NCBI GenBank assembly: GCA_028281525.1
Contig: JANQJR010000064.1
Span: 1 to 64,000 of the forward strand
Length of the DNA stretch: 64,000 bases
Source: Magnetovibrio sp.
GTDB lineage: Bacteria > Pseudomonadota > Alphaproteobacteria > Rhodospirillales > Magnetovibrionaceae
Direction of reading: 5' to 3'
A model generated the notes under the pieces. That model worked only from the letters and a program-made list of their open reading frames with translations. It had not been told where the DNA came from and made no database searches. Below are positions 28,594-37,446 of the stretch, piece after piece (position 1 is the first letter of the stretch; each line of letters begins with the position of its first letter). The position numbers and the translations under genes are program-made.

Positions 28594-28743
28594 TCAATAA
28601 ATAGTGTAAATATCATCGTCTTCCAGGTCGCCAATACGATCTTTGTTTTCATTTTTCTTACGCGCATCAACCGAATTTTTAGGCGGCGTTTTTCGGAATA
28701 TGGAGCCCAGAAAAGCCCACAACCTAATAAGAGTTCTAATCAT
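28594..28743 (-). CDS. Small charged protein coupled to the SGNH hydrolase gene (49 aa)
   Basis: ATG at 28743, stop TGA at 28594. The start overlaps the end of the SGNH gene by 8 nt in another frame, and AAGGTGA lies about 6 nt upstream, so translational coupling is likely. The N-terminal 17 residues (MIRTLIRLWAFLGSIFR) are amphipathic or hydrophobic and could attach to the membrane; the rest is basic then strongly acidic, ending EDDDIYTIY. I do not recognise a family. The overlap and good ribosome site support a real gene. Confidence 0.55.
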   Translation of the reverse strand: MIRTLIRLWAFLGSIFRKTPPKNSVDARKKNENKDRIGDLEDDDIYTIY

Positions 28744-29824
28744 GTCTCACCTTACCTAGCGCCAACAAGCTGTTCTCATAAATAAACGATGAAGCGATAT
28801 CGGCAAATACATCCGCACCTTTATCGGAAAAGTGCACCGAATCAACAAAATGTTCGTTCGGTTCAAATTTATTCTTTGGAGGAGACGGCATCATCCCCAG
28901 CATGTCTAAAAGCGGAAAACCATCTTTCTTCGCCAACTCCTCTATCACTGCCCGATGCTGATACATACCACGCTGCACAGGATCAGCTGCATCGGGGTCA
29001 AAATCCAGATTGTCCAAGCCATAAAATGGAGGATTGATCACCATAAAGTTGATCCCCCACGCCTTCGCGAGGAAACCGATGGAACGTATATTGTCGCGAA
29101 AGAAATCCGAGGTGTTTTCGTCAATGTAATTTGGGCCATGTGGCACTTCCATACAGCGGGTGAAATATGAAACACCATTTCCGCTGGTCGTTTGACTGCC
29201 CATTTTCGCATATGAAACTTGACCGGTTATGTAGTCCCTAAATGTAAACGTTTCCCGCCACGGGCGCGAATATGTCCTGAAGTCCCGGGTCAAACCTTGC
29301 CACATGCGCGGTTGCAAATCATTGTAAGTATAGTAATAAACGATCAGGTCCGGATTTAACGGCTGTATTTTAAAAATAAAATTCACAATGTTTTCTTGTG
29401 AGCAGTAACCGGGGACCCCGGCATTAACCACTTCGATGTTCTTATTTTGGTATTTCTCCGACAGATGCACCTGCAAGCGCGATGGGTAAGTGTCTTCATC
29501 TAATTGATCAAGACAATAAGTTGTCGATTCCCCCATACAAACGACCCGAACCGTACCGTCCTCTTTTTCGGGTTTAACCTCTGTTATCCCGCGCCGGAAC
29601 GTTAAGCCATCATTGGTGTTGCGGCCATCAATGCTGGTCAGGTTCGGTGTGTTTTCATAGATTAAATAAGGATGCGAACGATACCTTAACGGGTGCTTCT
29701 TTTCGCTAAATTGGAAATGACTTTTCAAAGTCTTCAGCAGATATGGAGAAAAAAAACTCCTCATCTTCGAAAACAAGAGAAGGCCCTTTGCGGGGTGAGA
29801 ATGATCAGAGCTCGATTGTGTCAT
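28736..29824 (-). CDS. SGNH/GDSL-family hydrolase-like protein
   Basis: 362 aa from ATG 29824; an in-frame TTG at 29875 is an alternative. Block I is CMGESTTYCLDQL with the presumed catalytic Ser in GES, block II has NAGVPGYCSQENI, block III YYYTYNDLQPR, and block V DSVHFSDKG supplies the Asp/His pair. SGNH enzymes in glycan clusters are O-acetyl esterases or transferases. The N-terminal 60 residues contain no clear signal peptide. It lies downstream of a sulfotransferase gene and upstream of the small 49-aa gene. Confidence 0.8.
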   Translation of the reverse strand: MTQSSSDHSHPAKGLLLFSKMRSFFSPYLLKTLKSHFQFSEKKHPLRYRSHPYLIYENTPNLTSIDGRNTNDGLTFRRGITEVKPEKEDGTVRVVCMGESTTYCLDQLDEDTYPSRLQVHLSEKYQNKNIEVVNAGVPGYCSQENIVNFIFKIQPLNPDLIVYYYTYNDLQPRMWQGLTRDFRTYSRPWRETFTFRDYITGQVSYAKMGSQTTSGNGVSYFTRCMEVPHGPNYIDENTSDFFRDNIRSIGFLAKAWGINFMVINPPFYGLDNLDFDPDAADPVQRGMYQHRAVIEELAKKDGFPLLDMLGMMPSPPKNKFEPNEHFVDSVHFSDKGADVFADIASSFIYENSLLALGKVRHD

Positions 29825-29879
29825 CTGAATCTTGTTTACGCCTAGGCTATGAAGTGGGTTTCGAATCAAACCCAAATCG

Positions 29880-30890
29880 TCATGATTTGACCCGGTAACC
29901 GTACTGGCGCAAATCTAACCCATATACCTTTTCCAGCATCGCGTTCCCTGCGGCAGCCTTATCGGCAATGAGTTTACTTTGTTCATCGGTAAGTTCAATA
30001 ACGGGTTTCGGCCCCGAATGAATATACGACATAAAATAAGATTGTATTTTATTTGGAATATATTTCGAAAATATATTTCTAAAGAAAAGGGGGAATACGT
30101 TAGATACTATTCTCATAAATGCCAAATATCTCTTACTTATTCTTTCATTTACGACTTTTTTTTCATGAGACATCATCAATGAAATCAACTTTTCAGGATC
30201 GCAATTTAGAATTTTCCCCATCTTATCGGTATAGCTCTTGGGGTCTTGTACGAATTCTTCGAAGACCAGTACGAAAACGTTGTCTTCGCCAAATACGTTT
30301 CTCAGTCTTTCAACTATCCGCCAATAATTCGAATCGGCGATCAACGACCGATCTTCTTTCGCGGCGTGCAAATTGAAGAACGTGTTAAACGACATCAAGC
30401 GTACAGCTTTGTAATACCTAGAAGAATACTGAAGATAGAGGGAAGCCAGATAATCTTCCTGACGCCGAATTGTTAAAACAATTCTGGCTTCGCCGAACAC
30501 CGTTTTCATACGCCTAATCGTTTCACCAAAATCAGACACTCCTGGCATCACCAAACCGTCTTCACGTTTGGTGAAGACTTCATTGGAAATCACGACCGGC
30601 TTGTCGCTTTGACGCAACGCGTTGAGATGACGCGTGGTTTCTTCATTCGGATATTTTTTGTCAAACGAAAGGCTGTCGGAATAAAGAATATCGCTACATG
30701 CGGATTCCACGATTTCATCCGTATATGGAATTCCGAGATAATGGATATCATCGCACATGGCAAAAATGTTCCTTTGCCAAGTCGAAGTCGCCGTTTTCGG
30801 GAACCCCGCGTGAATAATGATCGGGTCTTGAGTGGAAACGTTAGAGTTCAAAATCAGATCTTTCGGGATACGGTTGAAAGCTCGCCACAC
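29880..30890 (-). CDS. Sulfotransferase-family protein
   Basis: 336 aa from a GTG at 30890 (no strong ribosome site visible). The PAPS 5'-phosphosulfate loop is IIIHAGFPKTATSTWQ (about 24-39) and a 3'-phosphate-type region RIVLTIRRQEDYLASL lies near 135. Such enzymes move sulfate from PAPS to a hydroxyl or amine of a glycan. The 3' third of the gene is visibly AT-rich (about 29.95-30.2 kb), unlike its neighbours, which suggests recent acquisition. Confidence 0.82.
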   Translation of the reverse strand: MWRAFNRIPKDLILNSNVSTQDPIIIHAGFPKTATSTWQRNIFAMCDDIHYLGIPYTDEIVESACSDILYSDSLSFDKKYPNEETTRHLNALRQSDKPVVISNEVFTKREDGLVMPGVSDFGETIRRMKTVFGEARIVLTIRRQEDYLASLYLQYSSRYYKAVRLMSFNTFFNLHAAKEDRSLIADSNYWRIVERLRNVFGEDNVFVLVFEEFVQDPKSYTDKMGKILNCDPEKLISLMMSHEKKVVNERISKRYLAFMRIVSNVFPLFFRNIFSKYIPNKIQSYFMSYIHSGPKPVIELTDEQSKLIADKAAAGNAMLEKVYGLDLRQYGYRVKS

Positions 30891-30942
30891 AAAACTTGTA
30901 TGGCCTGGTTTTTCCTAATGCGGAATGCGGTATTTTGACGTT

Positions 30943-31839
30943 TCACGCCTTTGCCATGGCGGCTTCGACAACGCCCTTATCTGCATCTGGCACCGCTTTG
31001 CAAAATGCAAGCACGGCCTGATTCATATTCATCGGTTTGCCATTTAAAGTTCTGAGGCCTAACGCTTCGGCAGCCTGCAAAAGATTGGTTTTCAAAGGCT
31101 GGTAAATGATGTCGTAGACAATTGCCGATTTCGGCAGCTCATTCAGCAAGCTTAAATCCAGGGGCGCGTCTTCATTCTCTGAGCTGTCAGGCGAAAACCC
31201 AACGCTCGTGCAGTTCACCAGCACGTCCGTATCCTTCATGGCGTGCACATCGATCTCCGCGACGGCTGAAACCGCCTTTCCCATCTTTGCGAGCGCAGAT
31301 GCAAATTCAGTGGCCTTATGAGCGGACCGGTTCCATACGGAAAGGACCGCACCGGCATACGCAAGGTACGTGGCCACCGCTTTGCCGGCACCACCAAGAC
31401 CCAGCAACAGCACTTTGCGATCCTTCAAATCCGCCAAAAGCTCCGTAAGTGCAAGCAAGCCGCCTTCACCATCGGTATTTGCACCCACCAGGAGGCCGTC
31501 GGCATTTCGGTATATTGCATTCACCGCACGGATGTCTTGCGCCTCCGGCTCAATTTCATCTAACAAAGGCAATAGCTGCTCTTTATAGGGAACCGCGCAG
31601 GCGCCACCGACAAAACGACGATCTTGGCGCAGAGCTTTGATAAGATTCGGAAGATTGTCGGGACGCACGTCAAAAGGATGGAATTCCATGTCCAGTCCCA
31701 TGGCGTCATAGGCGGCTTTCCAAAGAATCGGAGAGCGGGCGCCTTGCGAAGGAGACAAACCTAAAATGGCGCCATAAGGCTGCCCAGACTGCAGGGTCAC
31801 TTCGTTGTCTATGAAAGTCTCAGGCATAAAATCCGTCAT
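30943..31839 (-). CDS. Shikimate dehydrogenase-like protein (AroE family)
   Basis: 298 aa. The substrate domain has CAVPYKEQL with the catalytic Lys at K86, VNAIYRN and GANTDGEGG with D123. The NADP-binding glycine loop is LLLGLGGAGKAVATYL near 145, and the C-terminal MNMNQAVLAF matches the family glutamine motif. The carboxylate-binding SxS motif reads ARS (first Ser replaced by Ala34), so a substrate other than shikimate is possible. Its start overlaps the DAHP synthase stop by 4 nt. It is probably a cluster-specific paralogue rather than the housekeeping aroE. Confidence 0.82.
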   Translation of the reverse strand: MTDFMPETFIDNEVTLQSGQPYGAILGLSPSQGARSPILWKAAYDAMGLDMEFHPFDVRPDNLPNLIKALRQDRRFVGGACAVPYKEQLLPLLDEIEPEAQDIRAVNAIYRNADGLLVGANTDGEGGLLALTELLADLKDRKVLLLGLGGAGKAVATYLAYAGAVLSVWNRSAHKATEFASALAKMGKAVSAVAEIDVHAMKDTDVLVNCTSVGFSPDSSENEDAPLDLSLLNELPKSAIVYDIIYQPLKTNLLQAAEALGLRTLNGKPMNMNQAVLAFCKAVPDADKGVVEAAMAKA

Positions 31840-32717
31840 AGCGTTCTTTCCACGGCTGACGCAACAGCCTTCATTTTTGTCATCAGGGCGTCAAATTCTT
31901 GGTAGTCGATCGGTTGCAACGGATCGACCGCAGCATTACGGGGATCGGGATGCACCTCCAACATGATGCCGTCCGCACCCGCAGCAATCGAAGCCAACGT
32001 CATCGGCTCGACCCACGGCGCCCAGAACGTCGCGTGGGAGGGGTCCGAAACGACCGGCAAATGGGTCACTTCTTGAGCTGCGGGAATGACCTGTAAATCG
32101 AGAAGGAAACGGCTACTCGAGCGGTGTGTATGTGGAACTGAGACACCACGCTCACACAAAATCACCTTTTCATTTCCCTCCACCAACACATACTCTGCGG
32201 CGCCCAACCAATCGCGTAAGGAACAGCCAAAGTGCCTCTTGATCATCACGGGCTTGCCGGTCTTGGCCACCCGCGTCAGCAACGGAAAATTCTGCATGTT
32301 CCGGGTGCCGATTTGCATGATATCCGCCACCTCGGCCACGGCATCGACCTTTGATTCCTCCATGATCTCCGTAATGATCGGCAGGCCGGTTTCGGCTTTC
32401 GCATCCGCCAGGTAGCCGAGACCTTCCTCACGGAGTTCATAGTACTTCTCCGATCGGTAGGGGAACGTAAGCGGTTTAAAAGCGCCGCCGCGTAGGAAAT
32501 GCGCGCCTGACTTTTTCACATTGCGGGCGATATCAATAATCTGATCCCGGCTCTCCACAGTGTTTGGTCCCGCAAAAACCGGGATCGTTTCCGCGCCAAA
32601 GGTGACACCCGCAATATCGAATACAGACCTGTGATCCGGTGATTTTTTGGCCGCCAACGGAAATTTGTCTTTTAGATCTTGATCCGTTACGTCTTTACCA
32701 GGTGCTTTGTTATCCAT
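31836..32717 (-). CDS. 3-deoxy-7-phosphoheptulonate (DAHP) synthase, class I-beta type
   Basis: 293 aa. The family pattern is clear: FAGPNTVES near 50, RGGAFKPLTFPYRSEKY, KRHFGCSLRDWLGAAEYVL near 165, ILCERGVSVPHTH and a late SDPSHATFWAPWVEPMTLAS with metal-binding residues, then LEVHPDP. It condenses phosphoenolpyruvate and erythrose-4-phosphate to open the shikimate pathway. A regulatory ACT or chorismate mutase domain is absent. Coupled to the AroE-like gene in a glycan island, it may feed a dedicated precursor. Confidence 0.87.
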   Translation of the reverse strand: MDNKAPGKDVTDQDLKDKFPLAAKKSPDHRSVFDIAGVTFGAETIPVFAGPNTVESRDQIIDIARNVKKSGAHFLRGGAFKPLTFPYRSEKYYELREEGLGYLADAKAETGLPIITEIMEESKVDAVAEVADIMQIGTRNMQNFPLLTRVAKTGKPVMIKRHFGCSLRDWLGAAEYVLVEGNEKVILCERGVSVPHTHRSSSRFLLDLQVIPAAQEVTHLPVVSDPSHATFWAPWVEPMTLASIAAGADGIMLEVHPDPRNAAVDPLQPIDYQEFDALMTKMKAVASAVERTL

Positions 32718-32773
32718 TAAGTCATCCCATTTCAGATGTTTTTAAGCCGTACTCAACCTTTATGAACTGAAAA

Positions 32774-34621
32774 TCAGAACATCACATGCCCAGCTGCAAA
32801 GGCTTTGAACAAATCGCTTTCCCGTTCCAGCTCTTCCCATGTGCCTTGTACGCGCAACTGCCCCTTTTCCAGCATAAACAGCTTATCGCACTTGCGCACG
32901 GTGCCTAATCTATGCGCGATGATGATGGTCGTAAGCTTACCATGTAGATTGTCGACCGCTTGCTGAATTGCGCGCTCATTCTCCAGGTCCAAGGCACTCG
33001 TAGCCTCATCCATGACAAGAACTTTAGGACGCATATACAAGGCACGCGCAATGGCAATGCGCTGACGCTGCCCCCCGGATACACGCACGCCGCGTTCTCC
33101 CAATTGCGTATCTAAACCGTCATCGAACGACTCGATCAATTCGGCAAGATTAGCAAGCTTCAAAACCTCCCAAATCCAGTCATCATCAATGTCTTCCTGG
33201 TGTACACCGAAGGCGACATTGTTGCGGATGGTGTCGTCAAAAATAATGGGGGATTGGGGCACATGTCCCACCTGAGACATCCACGACCTCACATTTTCAA
33301 CACCGATTGGCACATTGTCGACGACAACATGTCCCCCCGTCGGCTCCAAGAGCCCCAGAACGATATCGATGAGAGTCGTCTTTCCCGCCCCGGACGGACC
33401 GATCACGCCATAAGATTTGCTGGCGTCAATGGTTAGATTAATGTTGTCCAAAACATTTTTATTGCTTTGCTCATAACTGAAGCTGACGTCTTTCAATACC
33501 AGACGAGACCACTCATTGATCGGCTTCTGGTCGACATTGTTTTTATATCTACCATTTGCGTCTTCGATAAAAGCATCCAACTCGTTGATCGTCTCCATCA
33601 CCCCCCTGACGTATGGGTATATCTTCCAGAAACTGGACACGTTACCGTACAAACGGTTAACTGCGGGAATAACTTTTGATGAAACCAACAGCAAAAGCGT
33701 AACTTGTGCTGCAATAATGCTAATGGGCGTGCCCATTTTCCACAATATAACTACAGCAAATAAAATACTAACCTGCCCCAACAGAATAACGATCACGGCC
33801 GGCGCCGAAGAAAACAATTTTATCTTTGCGTCCAGGCGTGCGAAATCATCGTACTCGTCGTCAAATAATTTTCTAAAATACCCGCTATTCGCACTGAGCC
33901 GTACATCCTTGACGCCGACGACCACTTGCTGCGTCAATTTCGTCAACACGTCCGTAATATCGCGTTGACGGACAGATAGCCGCTTAATCGATGTTCTGGT
34001 CACCAACAACAAAAGCGCCGAAAAGAAGCTGACAACGCCCAGAACGATCAAGCCTGCGACCGGAGCAAGCAAAACAACCGTCACGATACCGATAACAAGG
34101 GTTATTGAATTCCCCACCATCATCATCAGCGACTGCAGAAAGTTTCGCGATATCAGCGCTACATCCGAATAGAGCTTGCGACTTAAAAGCGCAGAGTTCT
34201 GTTTAAGAAACCACTGATATGGCGCTTGGTCGCACTTTTCCATAATGGTGCTGGCCAGCCTGGAACGGCAATACGACGTAAACTTGCCGATAATGTATTC
34301 CAGAAAAATGCGTAGGCCTGTGCTGAAAACCAAAAGGAATAAGGATACACTGAGAAAAATGGTCATAAGGTCGTGGGTATCCGGATTGCCCAAGAGATCT
34401 ACGACGTATGAAACCTTCTCATTGGACAAAAGACTTTCGGCATCCAAGACCATCGTCACCAAAGGCATGACGCTCGCCACGGCGATCATGTCGACCAGAG
34501 ATGCGACGAACAGCGCGACACTTAAATAAATCGCGCGCTGACGTTCCTGATGCGTCAGCAACGAAAGGCCCGTTTTAACAATATCTACTGTTGAATATTT
34601 TGCGTTGTCGGGAGATGACAT
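32774..34621 (-). CDS. ABC-type exporter, fused membrane and ATPase domains (MsbA/PglK-like)
   Basis: 615 aa. Six membrane helices occupy about residues 25-320, followed by an ATPase domain with Walker A GPSGAGKTTLI near 400, signature VSGGQRQRIAIARAL near 505, Walker B VLVMDEATSALD and the switch IIAHRLGTV. Half-transporters of this layout flip lipid-linked oligosaccharides or lipids, and the cluster setting favours a lipid-linked glycan flippase (PglK-like). It lies 57 bp upstream of the DAHP synthase gene on the same strand. Confidence 0.9.
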   Translation of the reverse strand: MSSPDNAKYSTVDIVKTGLSLLTHQERQRAIYLSVALFVASLVDMIAVASVMPLVTMVLDAESLLSNEKVSYVVDLLGNPDTHDLMTIFLSVSLFLLVFSTGLRIFLEYIIGKFTSYCRSRLASTIMEKCDQAPYQWFLKQNSALLSRKLYSDVALISRNFLQSLMMMVGNSITLVIGIVTVVLLAPVAGLIVLGVVSFFSALLLLVTRTSIKRLSVRQRDITDVLTKLTQQVVVGVKDVRLSANSGYFRKLFDDEYDDFARLDAKIKLFSSAPAVIVILLGQVSILFAVVILWKMGTPISIIAAQVTLLLLVSSKVIPAVNRLYGNVSSFWKIYPYVRGVMETINELDAFIEDANGRYKNNVDQKPINEWSRLVLKDVSFSYEQSNKNVLDNINLTIDASKSYGVIGPSGAGKTTLIDIVLGLLEPTGGHVVVDNVPIGVENVRSWMSQVGHVPQSPIIFDDTIRNNVAFGVHQEDIDDDWIWEVLKLANLAELIESFDDGLDTQLGERGVRVSGGQRQRIAIARALYMRPKVLVMDEATSALDLENERAIQQAVDNLHGKLTTIIIAHRLGTVRKCDKLFMLEKGQLRVQGTWEELERESDLFKAFAAGHVMF

Positions 34622-34687
34622 AAAAACACAAATCCTTGCATGCCCTAAAGCGAAACCTAGTGATCTTAAGGCGCTGGCATGGCCACC

Positions 34688-35893
34688 TTATGTATCCTTG
34701 CGCGGCAAGTCTCCGGATAGCCCGCCCAGCCGCTCGAAATATTTGGCATATTCATCCAAGGGATCCGGTACTCGACCGGAATCGTAAACAACGTGGTCGA
34801 TAAACTTCGTCACGTCTTCTTTTGCATATGGCACATCATGTTTGTCCGCCTTCAGCCTCTCAAGGGCTGAGAAAAGCTCTTCTTGCGTGTCCACACTCCA
34901 ACAAGCATTGAATGTTTCATAAGCAAAAACGTGATCCGGCGACAAATATTTCAAATGCAGCAAAGGCTTGTCGTATAGCAAAACATCGACGGCTATGCTG
35001 GACCCCGCAATGACGATGACATCGGCCCATTGAATCAGCCTGGTCGTAGGATATTTGTTGCCGACACTTTCGACACCTTCCATCCCCCCGGTGTTGCGCG
35101 GCTTGCCTTTAATCACGAGATCGAGATTAGGCTCGGCGAGAAGTTTGGACATCAGGGGATCGTTGCCGACAAATCCGATAGCCGGACGCGTACAAATTAA
35201 AACTTTTAGGGTTCCGGGATTGTCCGGCAAATCTTCTGCCGGGTATGTCCGCGCAACCAACGCATCGTTTACGTCCATCCATTCCCGGTTATACCGGGAG
35301 CTGCCAAGTGACGTTAATACGAGACTTGGTATATCGGGATTCGAATAGTGCTCCGCCAATTCGGATCGATTGATGATGCGGTGTTCTATGTGTTGCTTTC
35401 TGATCACTTCAAGATTGAAGTCCATAAAGACTTCTGCGCTATGGGGCAGGAACACGACGGGAATGTTCCGCGAGCGCGCGACATTGGCAATCTCGTTAAA
35501 TTGTTTGAGCGCGTTCAAGGGCATGTAATCGAGCCCTATGGCCACCGGTTGTAAATCGTCAAGCAATGCCTCGGCCCATTTTCGCTCTGCCAATTTATCC
35601 TTAATGACATTGAAGACACGCTGTGCAAAGGGGAACGGAAGATAGCGCGCTACTTTTGAAATGTAGTGCGCGACGGTCCCCCTCATATTAAACCGTCTCG
35701 TACAATTGAAGAGACCGTCGACTTTTATGTTGTGACGCTCCGACAAAAAAATTGCGCGGTAATCGTTTTTGAGATTTAAGTTGGATGATTGCTTGATGAC
35801 ACGCACTTGCCCCGGATGCCGCTCCGCCAACTTGTGTGCGATCGGAACGATGTGGTCAAAATCGGGAAAGTGGCGAACAAATAAAACGTACAT
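34688..35893 (-). CDS. Putative glycosyltransferase (CDP-glycerol/polysialyl-like GT-B fold)
   Basis: 401 aa with no clear named family. A GT-B-like layout is suggested by an N-terminal VLFVRHFPDFDHIVPIAHKL and a C-terminal VIVIAGSSIAVDVLLYDKPL near 305, followed by LLHLKYL. The latter resembles the donor-binding loop of capsule and teichoic-acid polymerases. No membrane helix. It sits between the ABC exporter and DUF4910 genes. Function tentative. Confidence 0.5.
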   Translation of the reverse strand: MYVLFVRHFPDFDHIVPIAHKLAERHPGQVRVIKQSSNLNLKNDYRAIFLSERHNIKVDGLFNCTRRFNMRGTVAHYISKVARYLPFPFAQRVFNVIKDKLAERKWAEALLDDLQPVAIGLDYMPLNALKQFNEIANVARSRNIPVVFLPHSAEVFMDFNLEVIRKQHIEHRIINRSELAEHYSNPDIPSLVLTSLGSSRYNREWMDVNDALVARTYPAEDLPDNPGTLKVLICTRPAIGFVGNDPLMSKLLAEPNLDLVIKGKPRNTGGMEGVESVGNKYPTTRLIQWADVIVIAGSSIAVDVLLYDKPLLHLKYLSPDHVFAYETFNACWSVDTQEELFSALERLKADKHDVPYAKEDVTKFIDHVVYDSGRVPDPLDEYAKYFERLGGLSGDLPRKDT

Positions 35894-35956
35894 TATCTGT
35901 GCTGATTACCTGTTTTATCTTTTATTTGATCCAATGAATGCCGGATAAAATAAATT

Positions 35957-37255
35957 TTAGACTTCTTCAATTAAACCGACTCTCAGCATGTCACTTATCG
36001 GTCTTTCGAAGATATCGATCGGCTCGTCCAATGCGGTGGCAATATCCAATAGACTGTGTTGCCCATCGATCCACCCGGCCAAATCATAATATGCTTGCAC
36101 AATTCTGTCTGAGCGATGGCCTTCACCCGCACCCAAATCGTAAGGGTAAATGCCGTGGCCAGACAAAAATGGTTCAACGACGAAATTGGGTTTGTAAGTT
36201 ACATCCTGCTCCATGATTTCTATGGCCCGGCAGCAGAGCTCCAAAGTGCCGAGCAACGCCTCTTCGGTTACGAGCGTTAAGTCATCCTTGGAAGAATGAT
36301 ATTCCGGGTATGTGGAAAAGCTGCGCGACATCCTTACCATCGGCACGCGCAAACCAGGAGCGTTGAACTGCCTTTCATCCGAACCAGATTGTTCATAGTT
36401 AAAAACCTTGTACTCACGACCATAATGCTGGAGGGCATGAATGACGGCTCTATCAACAAAGCTGTCGCCACAAAAGCTTTTCTTGATTTCAAACCTGCCC
36501 GGATCGCCACAGATGGACAACATCAACCCGCCAACAACGTTTTTTATACGTTCCTGGAACTGGGCAATATACGAAATCGCCCCGATCGTCTCCGGCCAAA
36601 TCAATAGCCGGTATGAGTATCTCCTGTCCGGAATGCTCTGCAGGATCTTAAAAAGCTCCATGCCGACAACCACGCCCGATAAATTGTCGTTGGCGCCATG
36701 CGGGTGACAAAGATAACTCGGGATAACGATTTCTTTTTCGCTTTTGCCCGGCAGATACAGCTCTCCAATCCGAAGAAAGTCATCAAATAATTCCGTATCT
36801 ATATGTACCTTGTAATTTCCCGACTTTAGGCTTTCCACCTGCTCCTGGCTTGCCGAAATGCCCCACTTTTCACGGTAATATGTAAAACGATATGGAATGG
36901 CATCCGGCAACAAGTGGTGAACGGCGATATGTTGCTTCAGCTCCTCCAAATTCATCTCCCCAAAGAATGGGGAGCTATGGCTCCAGACATGGTAATGGTT
37001 TTTCGTGAAATCTATCGGTCGGCTTCCATCAGGCGCCTCCACATACGCCTCATTGACCTTAAACCCCTTCGGAACGGTCCAATCGAAAACCTTTGTGCCA
37101 CTTGGAATTTCATGAACTTCAAGTGGCAGTTCTTGCGCAAGCCTGCTCAGTGAAGCAGCATACCCCGGCCCGATCAATGACCGGTACATCGGAAACAACG
37201 TCTCCATCAGACGCCACATACCCTGGCCATTTTCTTGTGTTGCCGTGATCTTCAT
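35957..37255 (-). CDS. DUF4910-family aminopeptidase-like protein
   Basis: 432 aa with a strong AGGAGG ribosome site. The M28-like core has SYLCHPHGANDNLSGVVVGM near 180, IWPETIGAISYIA near 220, and late SGSDERQFNAPG and STYPEYHSSKDD motifs, giving the usual His/Asp/Glu metal ligands. DUF4910/DUF2172 proteins are common in glycan and modification clusters, but no reaction is established; they may hydrolyse an amide on a sugar or peptide. A small membrane-protein gene overlaps its ATG. Confidence 0.8.
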   Translation of the reverse strand: MKITATQENGQGMWRLMETLFPMYRSLIGPGYAASLSRLAQELPLEVHEIPSGTKVFDWTVPKGFKVNEAYVEAPDGSRPIDFTKNHYHVWSHSSPFFGEMNLEELKQHIAVHHLLPDAIPYRFTYYREKWGISASQEQVESLKSGNYKVHIDTELFDDFLRIGELYLPGKSEKEIVIPSYLCHPHGANDNLSGVVVGMELFKILQSIPDRRYSYRLLIWPETIGAISYIAQFQERIKNVVGGLMLSICGDPGRFEIKKSFCGDSFVDRAVIHALQHYGREYKVFNYEQSGSDERQFNAPGLRVPMVRMSRSFSTYPEYHSSKDDLTLVTEEALLGTLELCCRAIEIMEQDVTYKPNFVVEPFLSGHGIYPYDLGAGEGHRSDRIVQAYYDLAGWIDGQHSLLDIATALDEPIDIFERPISDMLRVGLIEEV

Positions 37256-37422
37256 AACAAAGGCCTCCTGCCAGCATCGTGCAGCTCTAAGAGGTACATA
37301 CTGCCGATGACAAAATAGTCATAGATACAGAGCACGGCAAAAGACACCGTAAACAGAACGGCGAATACGATTTGCTTTCTATGGCCCACGATCATGTACG
37401 CTTTTCCGGCGAAATATCCCAC
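37252..37422 (-). CDS. Small single-pass membrane protein coupled to the DUF4910 gene (56 aa)
   Basis: GTG at 37422 (ATG at 37395 is an alternative), TGA at 37252. The stop overlaps the DUF4910 ATG as ATGA, and that gene's AGGAGG lies inside this ORF's last codons. The peptide has basic residues, then one membrane helix (IVFAVLFTVSFAVLCIYDYF), and ends in a polar tail LHDAGRRPLL. It fills the gap after the WbqC gene (24 bp), making a compact operon. Family not recognised. Confidence 0.5.
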   Translation of the reverse strand: MGYFAGKAYMIVGHRKQIVFAVLFTVSFAVLCIYDYFVIGSMYLLELHDAGRRPLL

Positions 37423-37446
37423 ATTTAAAAAACCTATAGATCCAAA

